From the NCBI GenBank assembly GCA_037190145.1, contig JBBCJU010000001.1:207019-271018 (forward strand): a stretch of DNA of 64,000 nucleotides, read 5' to 3'. Below are positions 50,795 to 59,144 of this stretch, in pieces. The first letter of the stretch is position 1. Each line of letters begins with the position of its first letter. The notes under the pieces are model-generated. The model saw nothing but the letters and a program-made list of their open reading frames with translations. It had not been told where the DNA came from and made no database searches. Both the position numbers and the translations under genes were made by a program. Source of the stretch: 55-13 sp037190145. Lineage in GTDB: Bacteria > Armatimonadota > Fimbriimonadia > Fimbriimonadales > Fimbriimonadaceae.

Positions 50795-51661
50795 GTGACA
50801 CGTTTCTTTCTGTTCTGTTTTTTGGCATTCTTGACTGCCAGTTGCTCTACGCCACAAGCTCCAGTCTCCAAGAAGTTGCCCCCATCCGGAATGGTTATGG
50901 TTCCCGCTGGAAACTATCAGATCGGCTCCAACGAGACCTATCCTGAAGAGCGTCCGGTGCGACGTGCTCAACTTAAGGAGTTCTATATCGACGTCGCTGA
51001 AGTCACTTGTGCAGACTTCAAGAAGTTTGTAGACCAAACCGGTTACGTAACGGTTGCCGAAAAGCAACCTAGGGCAAGCGAGTATCCGGAAGTTGAAATA
51101 GACTCTCTCAAGCCCGGATCAGGCCTCTTTGTAGCGGGAACCAGTCCTAAAGTCGAGTTATGCTGGACCTATGTTCACGGGCTTAGGTGGAGAGTAGGTA
51201 AGGCCGCAGAGCCGGTCGTGCACATTGCCTATGAAGATGCTCTAGCCTATGCCAAGTGGGTAGGCAAAGACTTACCTACAGAGGAAGAATGGGAAGTTGC
51301 TGCCCAAGGAGGTCAACCAGGAAGTCTCTATCCGTGGGGTGAAGATGATCTAGTGAAGGGTAAGTGGCAAGCAAATGTTTGGCAGGGCGAATTTCCTGTT
51401 CAAGATGAGGGCAGTGATGGCTTCAAAGGACTAGCTCCAGTAAAGTCCTTTGCTCCAAACCATCTAGGAATCTTCGACATGATAGGCAATGCTTGGGAAT
51501 GGACAAAATCAGAGGATTCTAACGGGAAGAAGGTTTTGAAGGGAGGTTCATACTTGTGTGCAAAATCCTTCTGCCACCGATACAGACCTTCTGCAAAGCA
51601 ACTGGTAGAGAAGGACTCAAGTACATGTCATATTGGTTTTAGATGTGTTTGGCGCTCCTAG
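50795..51661 (+). CDS. formylglycine-generating enzyme-like lipoprotein
   Basis: The 288-residue protein starts with a lipoprotein signal (FFLFCFLAFLTASCSTPQ; lipobox L-T-A-S-C). The remainder is a full FGE/SUMF1 domain: GMVMVPAGNYQIGSNETYPE, YIDVAEVTCADFKKFV, LPTEEEWEVAAQGG, GNAWEWTKSE, then GGSYLCAKSFCHRYRPSA. The pair C255 and C260 equals the two cysteines of aerobic FGE that oxidise the sulfatase cysteine; they are missing in the many SUMF1 proteins that are not true FGEs. The next gene is a cysteine-type sulfatase, 40 bp away. Being lipid-anchored and exported is unusual. Start GTG. Confidence 0.85.
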   Translation: MTRFFLFCFLAFLTASCSTPQAPVSKKLPPSGMVMVPAGNYQIGSNETYPEERPVRRAQLKEFYIDVAEVTCADFKKFVDQTGYVTVAEKQPRASEYPEVEIDSLKPGSGLFVAGTSPKVELCWTYVHGLRWRVGKAAEPVVHIAYEDALAYAKWVGKDLPTEEEWEVAAQGGQPGSLYPWGEDDLVKGKWQANVWQGEFPVQDEGSDGFKGLAPVKSFAPNHLGIFDMIGNAWEWTKSEDSNGKKVLKGGSYLCAKSFCHRYRPSAKQLVEKDSSTCHIGFRCVWRS

Positions 51662-51701
51662 ATTTTCGTTCAGATTTGGTTCTCCAAGTTAGGGTAGATA
51701 C

Positions 51702-53174
51702 GTGTTTAGCCTTCCTCTAGCAATTGCTTTCGCCGCAACTCTTCCGGCAAGCCAAACAAAGCCAAACATTATTCTTTTTGTCTGCGACGACTTGGGACTA
51801 AGAGAAGTTGGCGCGTACGGGCTCAAACATGCCAAGACTCCGCATCTAGACCAACTAGCAAAGGAAGGCACGAAATTCAACCAGTTCAGAAGTGGGTCAC
51901 CTGTTTGCGCCCCCAGCAGGGCCACCTTGCTGACCGGCAAACACACTGGACATGTTGCAATTAGGGGAAACAAAGAAGTTGGAGGATGGAACTTTAACGA
52001 TAAAGAAGGTCAGATGCCTCTTTCCGCCAAAGAAGTTACGCTTCCCAAACTGTTGAAGCAAGGTGGATACGATACAGGTGCCTTTGGAAAGTGGGGGTTA
52101 GGCGGCCCAATGTCAGAAGGACATCCTCTCAATCAAGGATTTGATCGTTTTTTTGGGTATCTGTGCCAACGACAAGCTCATAACCACTATCCCAACTATC
52201 TTTGGAATAATCAGTTTGTTTACTTCCTACCAGATAACCCGACTCGAGGACTGAACCAGGCGACTTTGGGAGCGCTGAATCTACCCAAACCGACAGACTC
52301 TATTCCCGACAGCTTTTTCGAGCAATTCAAAGGAAAGCAATATGCCCCAGATGTCATAGAGGATCATGCGATTGCGTGGCTCAAAGAGAAGCGAAGCAAG
52401 CCGTTTTTTATGTACTTCCCTATTGCACTGCCTCATACAGCATTGCAGGCTCCGGATGATCTAGTCCAAGAGTTTCCACGCGAGTGGGATACATTACCGT
52501 ACATAACAGGAAATGGCTATCTACCAAATAAGCGCCCCAAAGCCACCTATGCTGCCATGCTTAAAAAGATTGATGATTCCATGGGACGCATTCGCAAGAC
52601 TCTTCTTGAGGTGGGTGCAGACAAGAACACGATCATCATTTTCACTTCAGATAATGGCGCGACATTCCTTAAGCAAGTTGATACAGAGTTCTTTGGTTCA
52701 ACCGCTGGACTAAAAGGAAAAAAAGGGAGCGTCTACGATGGCGGCTTAAGAGTCCCCATGATCATCTATCGGCCCGGTCAATTGCCTGCACAGACATCAA
52801 ATTTGTTTTGGTACATGCCTGACATACTTCCTACAGTTCTAGGGATGGCTAACATCCCTCTGCCAAAAGGAATCGACGGAAAACGAGCAGATGCATTGTT
52901 CAACTCTCCTTTCTTGAGTTCAGAAATGTACTGGGAGTATCCAGAAGGAAACCATTCTCAAGCCGCTATATTGGACGGGCGCTGGAAAGCCGTACGCAGC
53001 AATCTAGCAACTAGCTTGGAGATTGAAATTTATGACTTATCCAAAGACGAAAGCGAATCAACAAATCTAGCTGATGCTCACCCTGACCTGGTGGCACGTG
53101 CGAAGAATGCGATGGCTAAGGCTCACAGACCCAATTCAAACTTTAAGCTGAATCGCATTGATCCTGATGAATAA
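51702..53174 (+). CDS. cysteine-type arylsulfatase
   Basis: The 490-residue sulfatase has NIILFVCDDLG (metal ligands), the modification signature CAPSRATLLTG with C69, HAIAWLKEKRSKPF, and FTSDNGAT with metal ligands. Cys69 would be converted to formylglycine by the enzyme encoded upstream. The N-terminus MFSLPLAIAFAATLPAS is a signal peptide, so the product is exported and probably removes sulfate esters from polysaccharides. The start is GTG. Ends at a bidirectional hairpin. Confidence 0.92.
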   Translation: MFSLPLAIAFAATLPASQTKPNIILFVCDDLGLREVGAYGLKHAKTPHLDQLAKEGTKFNQFRSGSPVCAPSRATLLTGKHTGHVAIRGNKEVGGWNFNDKEGQMPLSAKEVTLPKLLKQGGYDTGAFGKWGLGGPMSEGHPLNQGFDRFFGYLCQRQAHNHYPNYLWNNQFVYFLPDNPTRGLNQATLGALNLPKPTDSIPDSFFEQFKGKQYAPDVIEDHAIAWLKEKRSKPFFMYFPIALPHTALQAPDDLVQEFPREWDTLPYITGNGYLPNKRPKATYAAMLKKIDDSMGRIRKTLLEVGADKNTIIIFTSDNGATFLKQVDTEFFGSTAGLKGKKGSVYDGGLRVPMIIYRPGQLPAQTSNLFWYMPDILPTVLGMANIPLPKGIDGKRADALFNSPFLSSEMYWEYPEGNHSQAAILDGRWKAVRSNLATSLEIEIYDLSKDESESTNLADAHPDLVARAKNAMAKAHRPNSNFKLNRIDPDE

Positions 53175-53175
53175 G

Positions 53176-53208
53176 CTATTCAATGCACAATGCAAGCGCA
53201 TTGAATAG
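53176..53208. terminator. bidirectional hairpin between sulfatase and alcohol dehydrogenase
   Basis: CTATTCAATGC and GCATTGAATAG form a perfect 11-bp stem with an 11-nt loop, one base past the sulfatase stop; it also lies 36 bp beyond the convergent ADH gene. Confidence 0.7.
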
Positions 53209-53244
53209 TCATATTCTCTTGTGTCCAGAAGCTATCTCAGGGCA

Positions 53245-54360
53245 CTAATCTAGCATGATGACGCTTCGAATGACATTGCCCGTCTCCATCTCGTGGAAAG
53301 CATTCTCAACATCATCTAGGCCAATTTTTCGGGTGACCATGGCATCCAAATCCAGTTTCCCTTCCATGTAAAGTTGGGCAAGAAGTGGGAAGTCGTGGGA
53401 GGGCAGTGCATCACCGCAGTGGCAAACCGCAATTCCCGCCTTATTCCAATAGACGCCCGTTGCCATATCACCAAGGTTTAAGTTCACCGAATCCGTTTCC
53501 GCAGGAAAACCGATGGTCGTCGCGGTTCCCCCATAGCTGAGCATCTTAACGGCCTGTTCTGTACATTTCGGGATACCGGTTGCTTCAAAGGCGAACTCAA
53601 CGCCCCCGTCCCAGCCGTCATCTGTGATTTTTCTCACTTCTGCTACTGGGTCCACATCCTTCGCATTAACCAAGTGAGTTGCGCCAAAGTCCTTTGCCCA
53701 CTGAAGCTTTACCGGATTCACATCGACCGCAATGATCTGCTTGGCATGCTGAAGCTTGGCTCCCTGGATCACGCTCAGTCCGACTCCGCCACATCCGATC
53801 ACAGCAACCCGGGAGCCAGGAAAGACCTTTACGGTATTCATCGTAGCCCCGACCCCCGTGATGACTCCGCATGCGATCAGGCAAGCTTTGTCCAACGGCA
53901 TATCCTTGGGCATCTTGATTGCGGCCTTTGCATGAACCACGGTATGAGTTGCGAACGTACCGCACCGGAGAACTTGGGAACAAAGTGCCCCATCTCGCTT
54001 TCTGTGAATTCTTTGCTTGGGCCGTAACGCCATGTAACAATGTCGAGGATCTCCCCGTTTACATGCTGGACACTGCTCACACGGTGCCCGATAGGCAATA
54101 ACCACAGGATCGCCAGGTTGAAGATCGGTCACTCCCTCCCCAACTTCCTGCACGATGCCTGCACCTTCGTGGCCAAGCACAATCGGGAATGCCATCCCGT
54201 TGCCATTCAGCATCTTAACCGTCAGGTCTGTATGACAAACTCCGCTTGCGACTAGCTTGATCAGAACCTCATTCGGCCCCGGGGAATCCACAATGATCTC
54301 TTCCACGACGGCGGGTTCGCCGGGATTATTTAGCATGCAAGCTCTTCCTTCAACTGCCAT
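53245..54360 (-). CDS. zinc-dependent alcohol dehydrogenase (MDR family)
   Basis: A 371-residue medium-chain dehydrogenase: catalytic zinc ligands C42-like (ASGVCHTDLTVK) and GHEGAG, the structural-zinc cysteines C-x2-C-x2-C-x7-C (APCEQCPACKRGDPRHC), and the NAD-binding motif VIGCGGVGLS. This composition fits class III/ glutathione- or mycothiol-dependent formaldehyde dehydrogenases and NDMA-type ADHs; I cannot decide the thiol cofactor. Convergent with the sulfatase; a small two-helix protein gene follows upstream on the same strand. Confidence 0.88.
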   Translation of the reverse strand: MAVEGRACMLNNPGEPAVVEEIIVDSPGPNEVLIKLVASGVCHTDLTVKMLNGNGMAFPIVLGHEGAGIVQEVGEGVTDLQPGDPVVIAYRAPCEQCPACKRGDPRHCYMALRPKQRIHRKRDGALCSQVLRCGTFATHTVVHAKAAIKMPKDMPLDKACLIACGVITGVGATMNTVKVFPGSRVAVIGCGGVGLSVIQGAKLQHAKQIIAVDVNPVKLQWAKDFGATHLVNAKDVDPVAEVRKITDDGWDGGVEFAFEATGIPKCTEQAVKMLSYGGTATTIGFPAETDSVNLNLGDMATGVYWNKAGIAVCHCGDALPSHDFPLLAQLYMEGKLDLDAMVTRKIGLDDVENAFHEMETGNVIRSVIMLD

Positions 54361-54369
54361 GCAGCGATG

Positions 54370-54567
54370 CTACCTGGGAGGTTTTGTCTCTTGCATCCGC
54401 AGTCGAGCGAACAATAAATGAGTAACCGCTCCTCCGCCTACCCCAAAGCTCCCCCCGAGAACAAGTGCATAAATCAGGTGAAGCCAACTATAGCGATCCC
54501 AGGCCAGAAGGCAAAAACCTGTGCCAAACATCCCACTGATCGTTGTGAATCGTAAAGATTGGCGCAT
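54370..54567 (-). CDS. small membrane protein, two helices
   Basis: 65 residues with hydrophobic segments ISGMFGTGFCLLAWD and LIYALVLGGSFGVGGGAVTH, and basic ends. It lies 9 bp before the ADH gene on the same strand, so may be co-transcribed. Function unknown; the glycine-rich helix pattern is typical of small integral proteins. Confidence 0.5.
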   Translation of the reverse strand: MRQSLRFTTISGMFGTGFCLLAWDRYSWLHLIYALVLGGSFGVGGGAVTHLLFARLRMQETKPPR

Positions 54568-54684
54568 CTTTTCACCGAAGATATTACTGGCTTATAGCGG
54601 GACCTCTAACCTACCCAGGAATCCACTTTCCAGAAAATGGCAACGTTCTCGGCTATTATCCGTCGTAGAAGTTAGGAAGCTGTG

Positions 54685-55131
54685 ATGAAGATTCTTCTCA
54701 TCCTTGGTATTTGCGCGATTGCGCTCACAACCGTCTTTGCCCAAGGCAAGGCTGATATTCCTTTTCAAATCGTAGAACGAGGAACTAACTCTGGCGAAAA
54801 ACAGCAGGGTCTGAAAGTTCTTCGAACTGAGCGCGCTTTTGAAGAGCTCCTGAAAGACAAAAGTGAAGACCACGTCAAGAAACTATCAAAGCAAGTGGAT
54901 TGGCAAACAGAGCAAGTGGTTGTCGTCTTCGGTGGCGAGTTTAACACGGGTGGTTACGGAGTCGACATCAAACGGGTCACAAACGTGGATGTTCAACGCC
55001 TTCTTATTGAAGCAACAATCTCCAAGCCTCGGCACGGTCAAGGCGTAACCATGGCCTTCACTACCCCTTACGTCATCATAAAGATGCCACGTCAAGTTGC
55101 TTCCGTACGAGTTAAGTTCCTGACGGACTAA
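54685..55131 (+). CDS. secreted PrcB-domain protein
   Basis: A 148-residue protein with a signal peptide (MKILLILGICAIALTTVFAQ) and a PrcB C-terminal-like domain: FEELLKDKSEDHVKK, VVVVFGGEFNTGGYGVDIKR and TPYVIIKMPRQVASVRVKF. The N-T-G-G-Y-G-V-x-I motif is typical of PrcB proteins, which accompany the PrcA protease in some bacteria; the biochemical role of the domain is not known. No protease gene is adjacent. The ATG at 54685 is chosen over a GTG three bases earlier. Its 3' end overlaps the acyltransferase gene by 20 bp, convergent. Confidence 0.72.
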   Translation: MKILLILGICAIALTTVFAQGKADIPFQIVERGTNSGEKQQGLKVLRTERAFEELLKDKSEDHVKKLSKQVDWQTEQVVVVFGGEFNTGGYGVDIKRVTNVDVQRLLIEATISKPRHGQGVTMAFTTPYVIIKMPRQVASVRVKFLTD

Positions 55132-56347
55132 GGTCGTTGCCTTCCATCATCACCGCCGCATAGGTTGGAGTGGAACCTAGGGTTTTTAGCGGCAAGCTAA
55201 CGGGCGTGTATTCATCTGCCCGGTCCGTTTGCCGTTTTCCGGCTTTCTTGGTAATGAATGGCTTCTCGAACGCAAGGCTAAACAGCCAAGTGCCCAGAAG
55301 GATGATGGGCAATACGATGACCAAGCAATAGAGCATCTCTAGTGCATCGCCTTTTGCCCAGCTTGGTTTGTTTACAAAAAAGACTTGAAGGATGGGGTGA
55401 TGCATCAAGTAAAGGCTGTACGAGAAAGCTCCAAGCTTGATCAGGGGCTTCCAACCAAAGATTCCTGGCAGTCTCAGCCACGGCGCGACCGCTCCTAGAT
55501 AAACCAGACACGCCACCGCGAACCCCACAAAAAGGTCGCTGGGAATAATGGATTTCATGCTCGCGGTCAAGCTCATACCCATGATGCAGACCCAAAAGAT
55601 AAGAGACGCAAAGCGCGGTTGGATACCCACAAACAGGTTGGGACGATAGGCAAAATGCGCCGCCGCCATTCCCACACAGAAAAGGGGGACAAACCACGGA
55701 TAAAGCTTGATTGCAACGGGTAGGAAGGCAATTACCAGATAGGCAAACAATGACGTGATACCGATAAGCCCTACTCGCCCAACCCGAAAGAGCAGCATCA
55801 CAAACAAAGGAAAGATCAAGTAAAGCTGCGCCTCAATGGCGATGCTCCACAAAACTCCATTGATCTTATACATCCATTCTGGCGACAGGTTGTGAACCAT
55901 AAAGATGTGCGCCAGTAAGTTCTCGCGAGTTACGGGAATGTACTGGATGTAGGGCATTTCTTTCTGATACTGAGTGACCCAAACACACACCGCTACGGAC
56001 AGTGCCAAACACGCATAGTAGGCGGGCAAGATCCGCCAAGCTCGACGTTGAAAGAAGCGCTTTAGGTCATGGATGTGCCCGTCTTTCCCATTTAGCAAAG
56101 ATATCTGCAAGCAAAAGCCAGACAGCACAATAAAAGCCGCTACTGCCAAATGCCCGTGCGTAAATGGCCCCATTAAGTTTTGAAGCCAGATCGGTGAAGT
56201 GCTCTTCCCCTCCAAAAGTCGAGGGTCAACCATATTGATAAAATGGCTCAGCACCACATACAACGCCGCAACGCCTCGCATCCCTTCGACTAGCTCCAGT
56301 CGTTCGGTAGGCAGAGTAGCCACCCTTTTGGGGGCTCGGCGACGCAT
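55112..56347 (-). CDS. acyltransferase 3 family membrane protein
   Basis: The protein of about 411 residues has ten or so transmembrane helices and the family motifs RLELVEGMRGVAALYVVLSH (R-G-x-A with the catalytic histidine) and SYSLYLMHHPILQ (S-x-S-x-Y-L-x-H). Such enzymes O-acetylate surface polysaccharides, peptidoglycan or lipids. The ATG at 56347 (MRRRAPKRVA) is preferred to the more distal 56440, which adds a basic stretch without family similarity. Confidence 0.85.
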   Translation of the reverse strand: MRRRAPKRVATLPTERLELVEGMRGVAALYVVLSHFINMVDPRLLEGKSTSPIWLQNLMGPFTHGHLAVAAFIVLSGFCLQISLLNGKDGHIHDLKRFFQRRAWRILPAYYACLALSVAVCVWVTQYQKEMPYIQYIPVTRENLLAHIFMVHNLSPEWMYKINGVLWSIAIEAQLYLIFPLFVMLLFRVGRVGLIGITSLFAYLVIAFLPVAIKLYPWFVPLFCVGMAAAHFAYRPNLFVGIQPRFASLIFWVCIMGMSLTASMKSIIPSDLFVGFAVACLVYLGAVAPWLRLPGIFGWKPLIKLGAFSYSLYLMHHPILQVFFVNKPSWAKGDALEMLYCLVIVLPIILLGTWLFSLAFEKPFITKKAGKRQTDRADEYTPVSLPLKTLGSTPTYAAVMMEGNDLSPSGT

Positions 56348-56530
56348 CCTTCCATGATGGCATCGTTGAGCCCTTCCGCGAACCCTGCTAGGATTGCGGA
56401 CCCGATAACCAGCGCCGATCCGTGCGTCAATATAGGACATAAATCCGTGGTCCCTACAAAGGAGAGACGAACAGGAGCCTGTAGAGTTGCAACTACAAAT
56501 GCGAATGCATTTCCAAAACGTTGGGTTAGG

Positions 56531-57214
56531 CTATCGACTTACGAAGGAGTGAATGCGCTGTAGAACGATATCCACACGACCATCTTCCAGATGTGCTTCA
56601 AGTCCTTCATCAAATCGCGGGTCATTCATTTGGCGCCGAAAGCGCTCTTGAAGATAGTGTTTCACTTCATTGGTTGCTGAGATAACCTTTTCCGCAATAT
56701 CTGGGCTTCCGTCAATCAAGGTGACGATATCTTCAAAGTCGCGACTTGCATACATATCCCCATGATCTAGCCTCGTCGGAGAATCAAATGCCTCCATTTT
56801 GGTTGCCAGGAAGCATGCAGGGGTGATCAAGTTGATTGTTACTTCGTTAGAAAGAGTCTTACGTTCAGCTGTATGAATTGCTAAGGAATACCAACGATTA
56901 GTGAAACCCAATATTTCTGAGGCGGTAGGCATAATGTCCAACACATAGGGACCGTGAATAAATCTACAGATTGGCCCTTCAATTGCATTGCGGAAACCTC
57001 GCAGTCTCAAGGCTTCTTCCAATTCATAAGATGCCGTGCGTGAAGCGAGTTCAATCGCAACATCTACATCTTTAGTAGCTCTGACGGGCCTCGCCGCTAA
57101 GTCGGTAACAAGCAAGGCTACCACTGCTCCACCTAGAAACGTCACCTGATCGGTAAGGTTTCCTAAACGCTTGGCGGTCTGCTCGATAAGCTCTACAGGT
57201 GGAACCGGGTTCAT
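56531..57214 (-). CDS. nucleotidyltransferase-fold protein, possible toxin
   Basis: A 227-residue protein with the minimal nucleotidyltransferase signature FLGGAVVALLV (GG at 28-29) and VRATKDVDVAIE (D49-x-D51), followed by a helical C-terminal part. It resembles AbiEii-like and other uncharacterised NTase toxins. It overlaps the preceding HTH protein gene by ATGA, giving an antitoxin-toxin gene order. Activity and target are unknown. Confidence 0.72.
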   Translation of the reverse strand: MNPVPPVELIEQTAKRLGNLTDQVTFLGGAVVALLVTDLAARPVRATKDVDVAIELASRTASYELEEALRLRGFRNAIEGPICRFIHGPYVLDIMPTASEILGFTNRWYSLAIHTAERKTLSNEVTINLITPACFLATKMEAFDSPTRLDHGDMYASRDFEDIVTLIDGSPDIAEKVISATNEVKHYLQERFRRQMNDPRFDEGLEAHLEDGRVDIVLQRIHSFVSR

Positions 57215-57720
57215 AAGAGATGCAAACGTTTATGTATTTCCTTCTTAGCTAATGCCACTTCCCTAGCCCTTCCTTCCCGAAGCGCATCGACAAGCGTTAG
57301 TAATTCATAGAGCAAGACGTCATCTCTTGCGGCTTTAGGTACAGAAGGGTGCAGAGGTTCAAATCCGATTCCCCTGACCTCCCCATGCGGATCAGGCCAA
57401 ACCGGAATCATTTGTTCACTAATCGCTAACTCATTGGAGAGTGGCGGGGCAGCCCATGAGGTTGGCATTCCTCGAGCCTCACCTCCTCTAGTAGGGGCAA
57501 GAAAGTAGCGCGCACCATGAACGAGTGCCTCTTCAAGTCGTATTACGCTTACCTGCTTCTTGTGGGGGTTATAGAGCGTCGCTTTCTCAGCACTCTTCAG
57601 GGCTCTGTGAACGGATGCTTGACTCATATAGAGTTCTCTTGCGAGATCTTGCTGAACCCACTCCACTTTGCCTTTCGAATGGATTTTAAGTAGCACCAAT
57701 ACATCTACGGGAGCAAGCAT
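57211..57720 (-). CDS. winged-helix protein, possible antitoxin
   Basis: 169 residues. The N-terminal part (VLVLLKIHSKGKVEWVQQDL, then ARELYMSQASVHRALKSAEK) is a winged helix of MarR/GntR-like build. The remainder (WPDPHGEVRGIGFEPLHPSV) is unfamiliar. It is coupled by ATGA overlap to the nucleotidyltransferase and preceded by an AT-rich dyad, suggesting autoregulation as in toxin-antitoxin modules. Confidence 0.7.
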   Translation of the reverse strand: MLAPVDVLVLLKIHSKGKVEWVQQDLARELYMSQASVHRALKSAEKATLYNPHKKQVSVIRLEEALVHGARYFLAPTRGGEARGMPTSWAAPPLSNELAISEQMIPVWPDPHGEVRGIGFEPLHPSVPKAARDDVLLYELLTLVDALREGRAREVALAKKEIHKRLHLL

Positions 57721-57738
57721 GCCTTTCAGTATATCAAA

Positions 57739-57771
57739 TTATTCATAATTCAGATTTCGAATAGTGAATAA
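57739..57771. promoter_or_regulatory. dyad upstream of the HTH/NTase pair
   Basis: TTATTCA and TGAATAA (7 bp each) surround a 19-nt centre that itself contains ATTC and GAAT. The site lies 19 bp before the HTH start and is probably its operator. Confidence 0.5.
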
Positions 57772-57843
57772 CTTTATGTACAGTGGTGTGGCGAAATTGT
57801 GCTTTTAAACCAACTGAGGGTCGTTCCGCGTCACAATTTTAGG

Positions 57844-59082
57844 ATGAATGCCGAGATCGTTTCCGTGGGCACTGAGCTTTTGCTAGGGCAAATAATCGAT
57901 ACCCATGCTCCATACATGGCGCGAATCTTGGCGGATTGCGGAATCGGCTGTACCCGACGCCAAACGGTCGGAGATAACCTTGAACGCCTCGTAGAATCCT
58001 TGAACTTGGCCCTATCTCGAGCCGATATCGTGGTCTGCATTGGTGGACTGGGTCCGACTCAAGATGACCTGACCCGAGATGGCATTGCCGCTTCGCTCCA
58101 GGATGATCTGATCCTAGATCCTGGCTATGAAGAGACTCTTCGGGAGATCTTTGCCACCCGCAAGTTCAAATGGGTGGAATCTAACCGCAAACAGGCAATG
58201 CGTCCAACATCCGCCCGTTTTGTGGACAACCCAAACGGAACGGCTCCTGGGCTTATCTGCCAGAAAAACGGCAAGGTCGTGATCGCCCTCCCGGGCCCAC
58301 GAAATGAATTCAATCCGATGGCCGATGGCCCGATTCGAGCTTTCCTAGAAACGGTTCAAGGAGGGCAAGTAATTCACTCTCGTACTCTTAGAATTTGTGG
58401 ACTTGGCGAAAGCTTTGTCGAGGAGCAAATCGCAGAACTCCTCGATTCAGAGAATCCCACTGTCGCTCCTTACGCACACCCCTCAGAGGTCCATCTACGA
58501 CTAACCGCACGCGCAAACACGCGAGAAGAGGCGGATGACATCATTGATCCTATCGACTGGAAGATCCGTCAGATTCTAGGGAACGCGGTTTATGGAACCA
58601 ATGACACCACACTGGAAGAAGCAACGGTTAAGCTGCTCATTCAAAAAAGCGAGACCGTAGGGGTGGCCGAGAGCATTACGGGAGGTTGGGTCGGACAAAG
58701 GTTCACTACTGTTTCAGGTTCCGGAGAGGCTTTCTTGGGCGGCATGATCACCTATGATCTTGGGGTCAAAGAGAATTTATTGGGAGTTCAGACCAGTACG
58801 CTTGAGAAGCACGGACCCGTATCTGAAGAAACCGCAAAGGAAATGGCCCTTAATGTTCGCGAAATGCTCAAGGCAACCTATGGCATCTCCCTTACTGGTA
58901 ATGCGGGCCCAACTGCCGATGTGGATGAAAAACCCGTTGGGCTCGTATTTATCGGACTTGCTGGACCCAATGGGGTAGAAGTGAAAGAACACCGGTTGCG
59001 AGGAGCCAGAAACGATATCCGACAAAGATGCACTCAGCTTGCTCTCGTACAGTTACGAGAACAGCTCTTGCTTCACGAGTAA
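57844..59082 (+). CDS. cinA: CinA: competence/damage-inducible protein, NMN deamidase
   Basis: The protein of about 412 residues has the MoCF-like N-terminal domain (VSVGTELLLGQIIDTHAPYM, GGLGPTQDDLTRDGIA, LPGPRNEF) and the C-terminal PncC domain (GVAESITGGWVGQRFTTVSG, EAFLGGMITYD, GNAGPT). CinA hydrolyses ADP-ribose and deamidates nicotinamide mononucleotide in NAD recycling. The start at 57844 (MNAEIVSVG) is chosen rather than the earlier 57799. Confidence 0.93.
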   Translation: MNAEIVSVGTELLLGQIIDTHAPYMARILADCGIGCTRRQTVGDNLERLVESLNLALSRADIVVCIGGLGPTQDDLTRDGIAASLQDDLILDPGYEETLREIFATRKFKWVESNRKQAMRPTSARFVDNPNGTAPGLICQKNGKVVIALPGPRNEFNPMADGPIRAFLETVQGGQVIHSRTLRICGLGESFVEEQIAELLDSENPTVAPYAHPSEVHLRLTARANTREEADDIIDPIDWKIRQILGNAVYGTNDTTLEEATVKLLIQKSETVGVAESITGGWVGQRFTTVSGSGEAFLGGMITYDLGVKENLLGVQTSTLEKHGPVSEETAKEMALNVREMLKATYGISLTGNAGPTADVDEKPVGLVFIGLAGPNGVEVKEHRLRGARNDIRQRCTQLALVQLREQLLLHE

Positions 59083-59144
59083 TGGTCCAGGTTCACCGAC
59101 CCTTAGGTTCCTGAGCCCTCCTTTGGTAGCCTAAAGAAATCACC

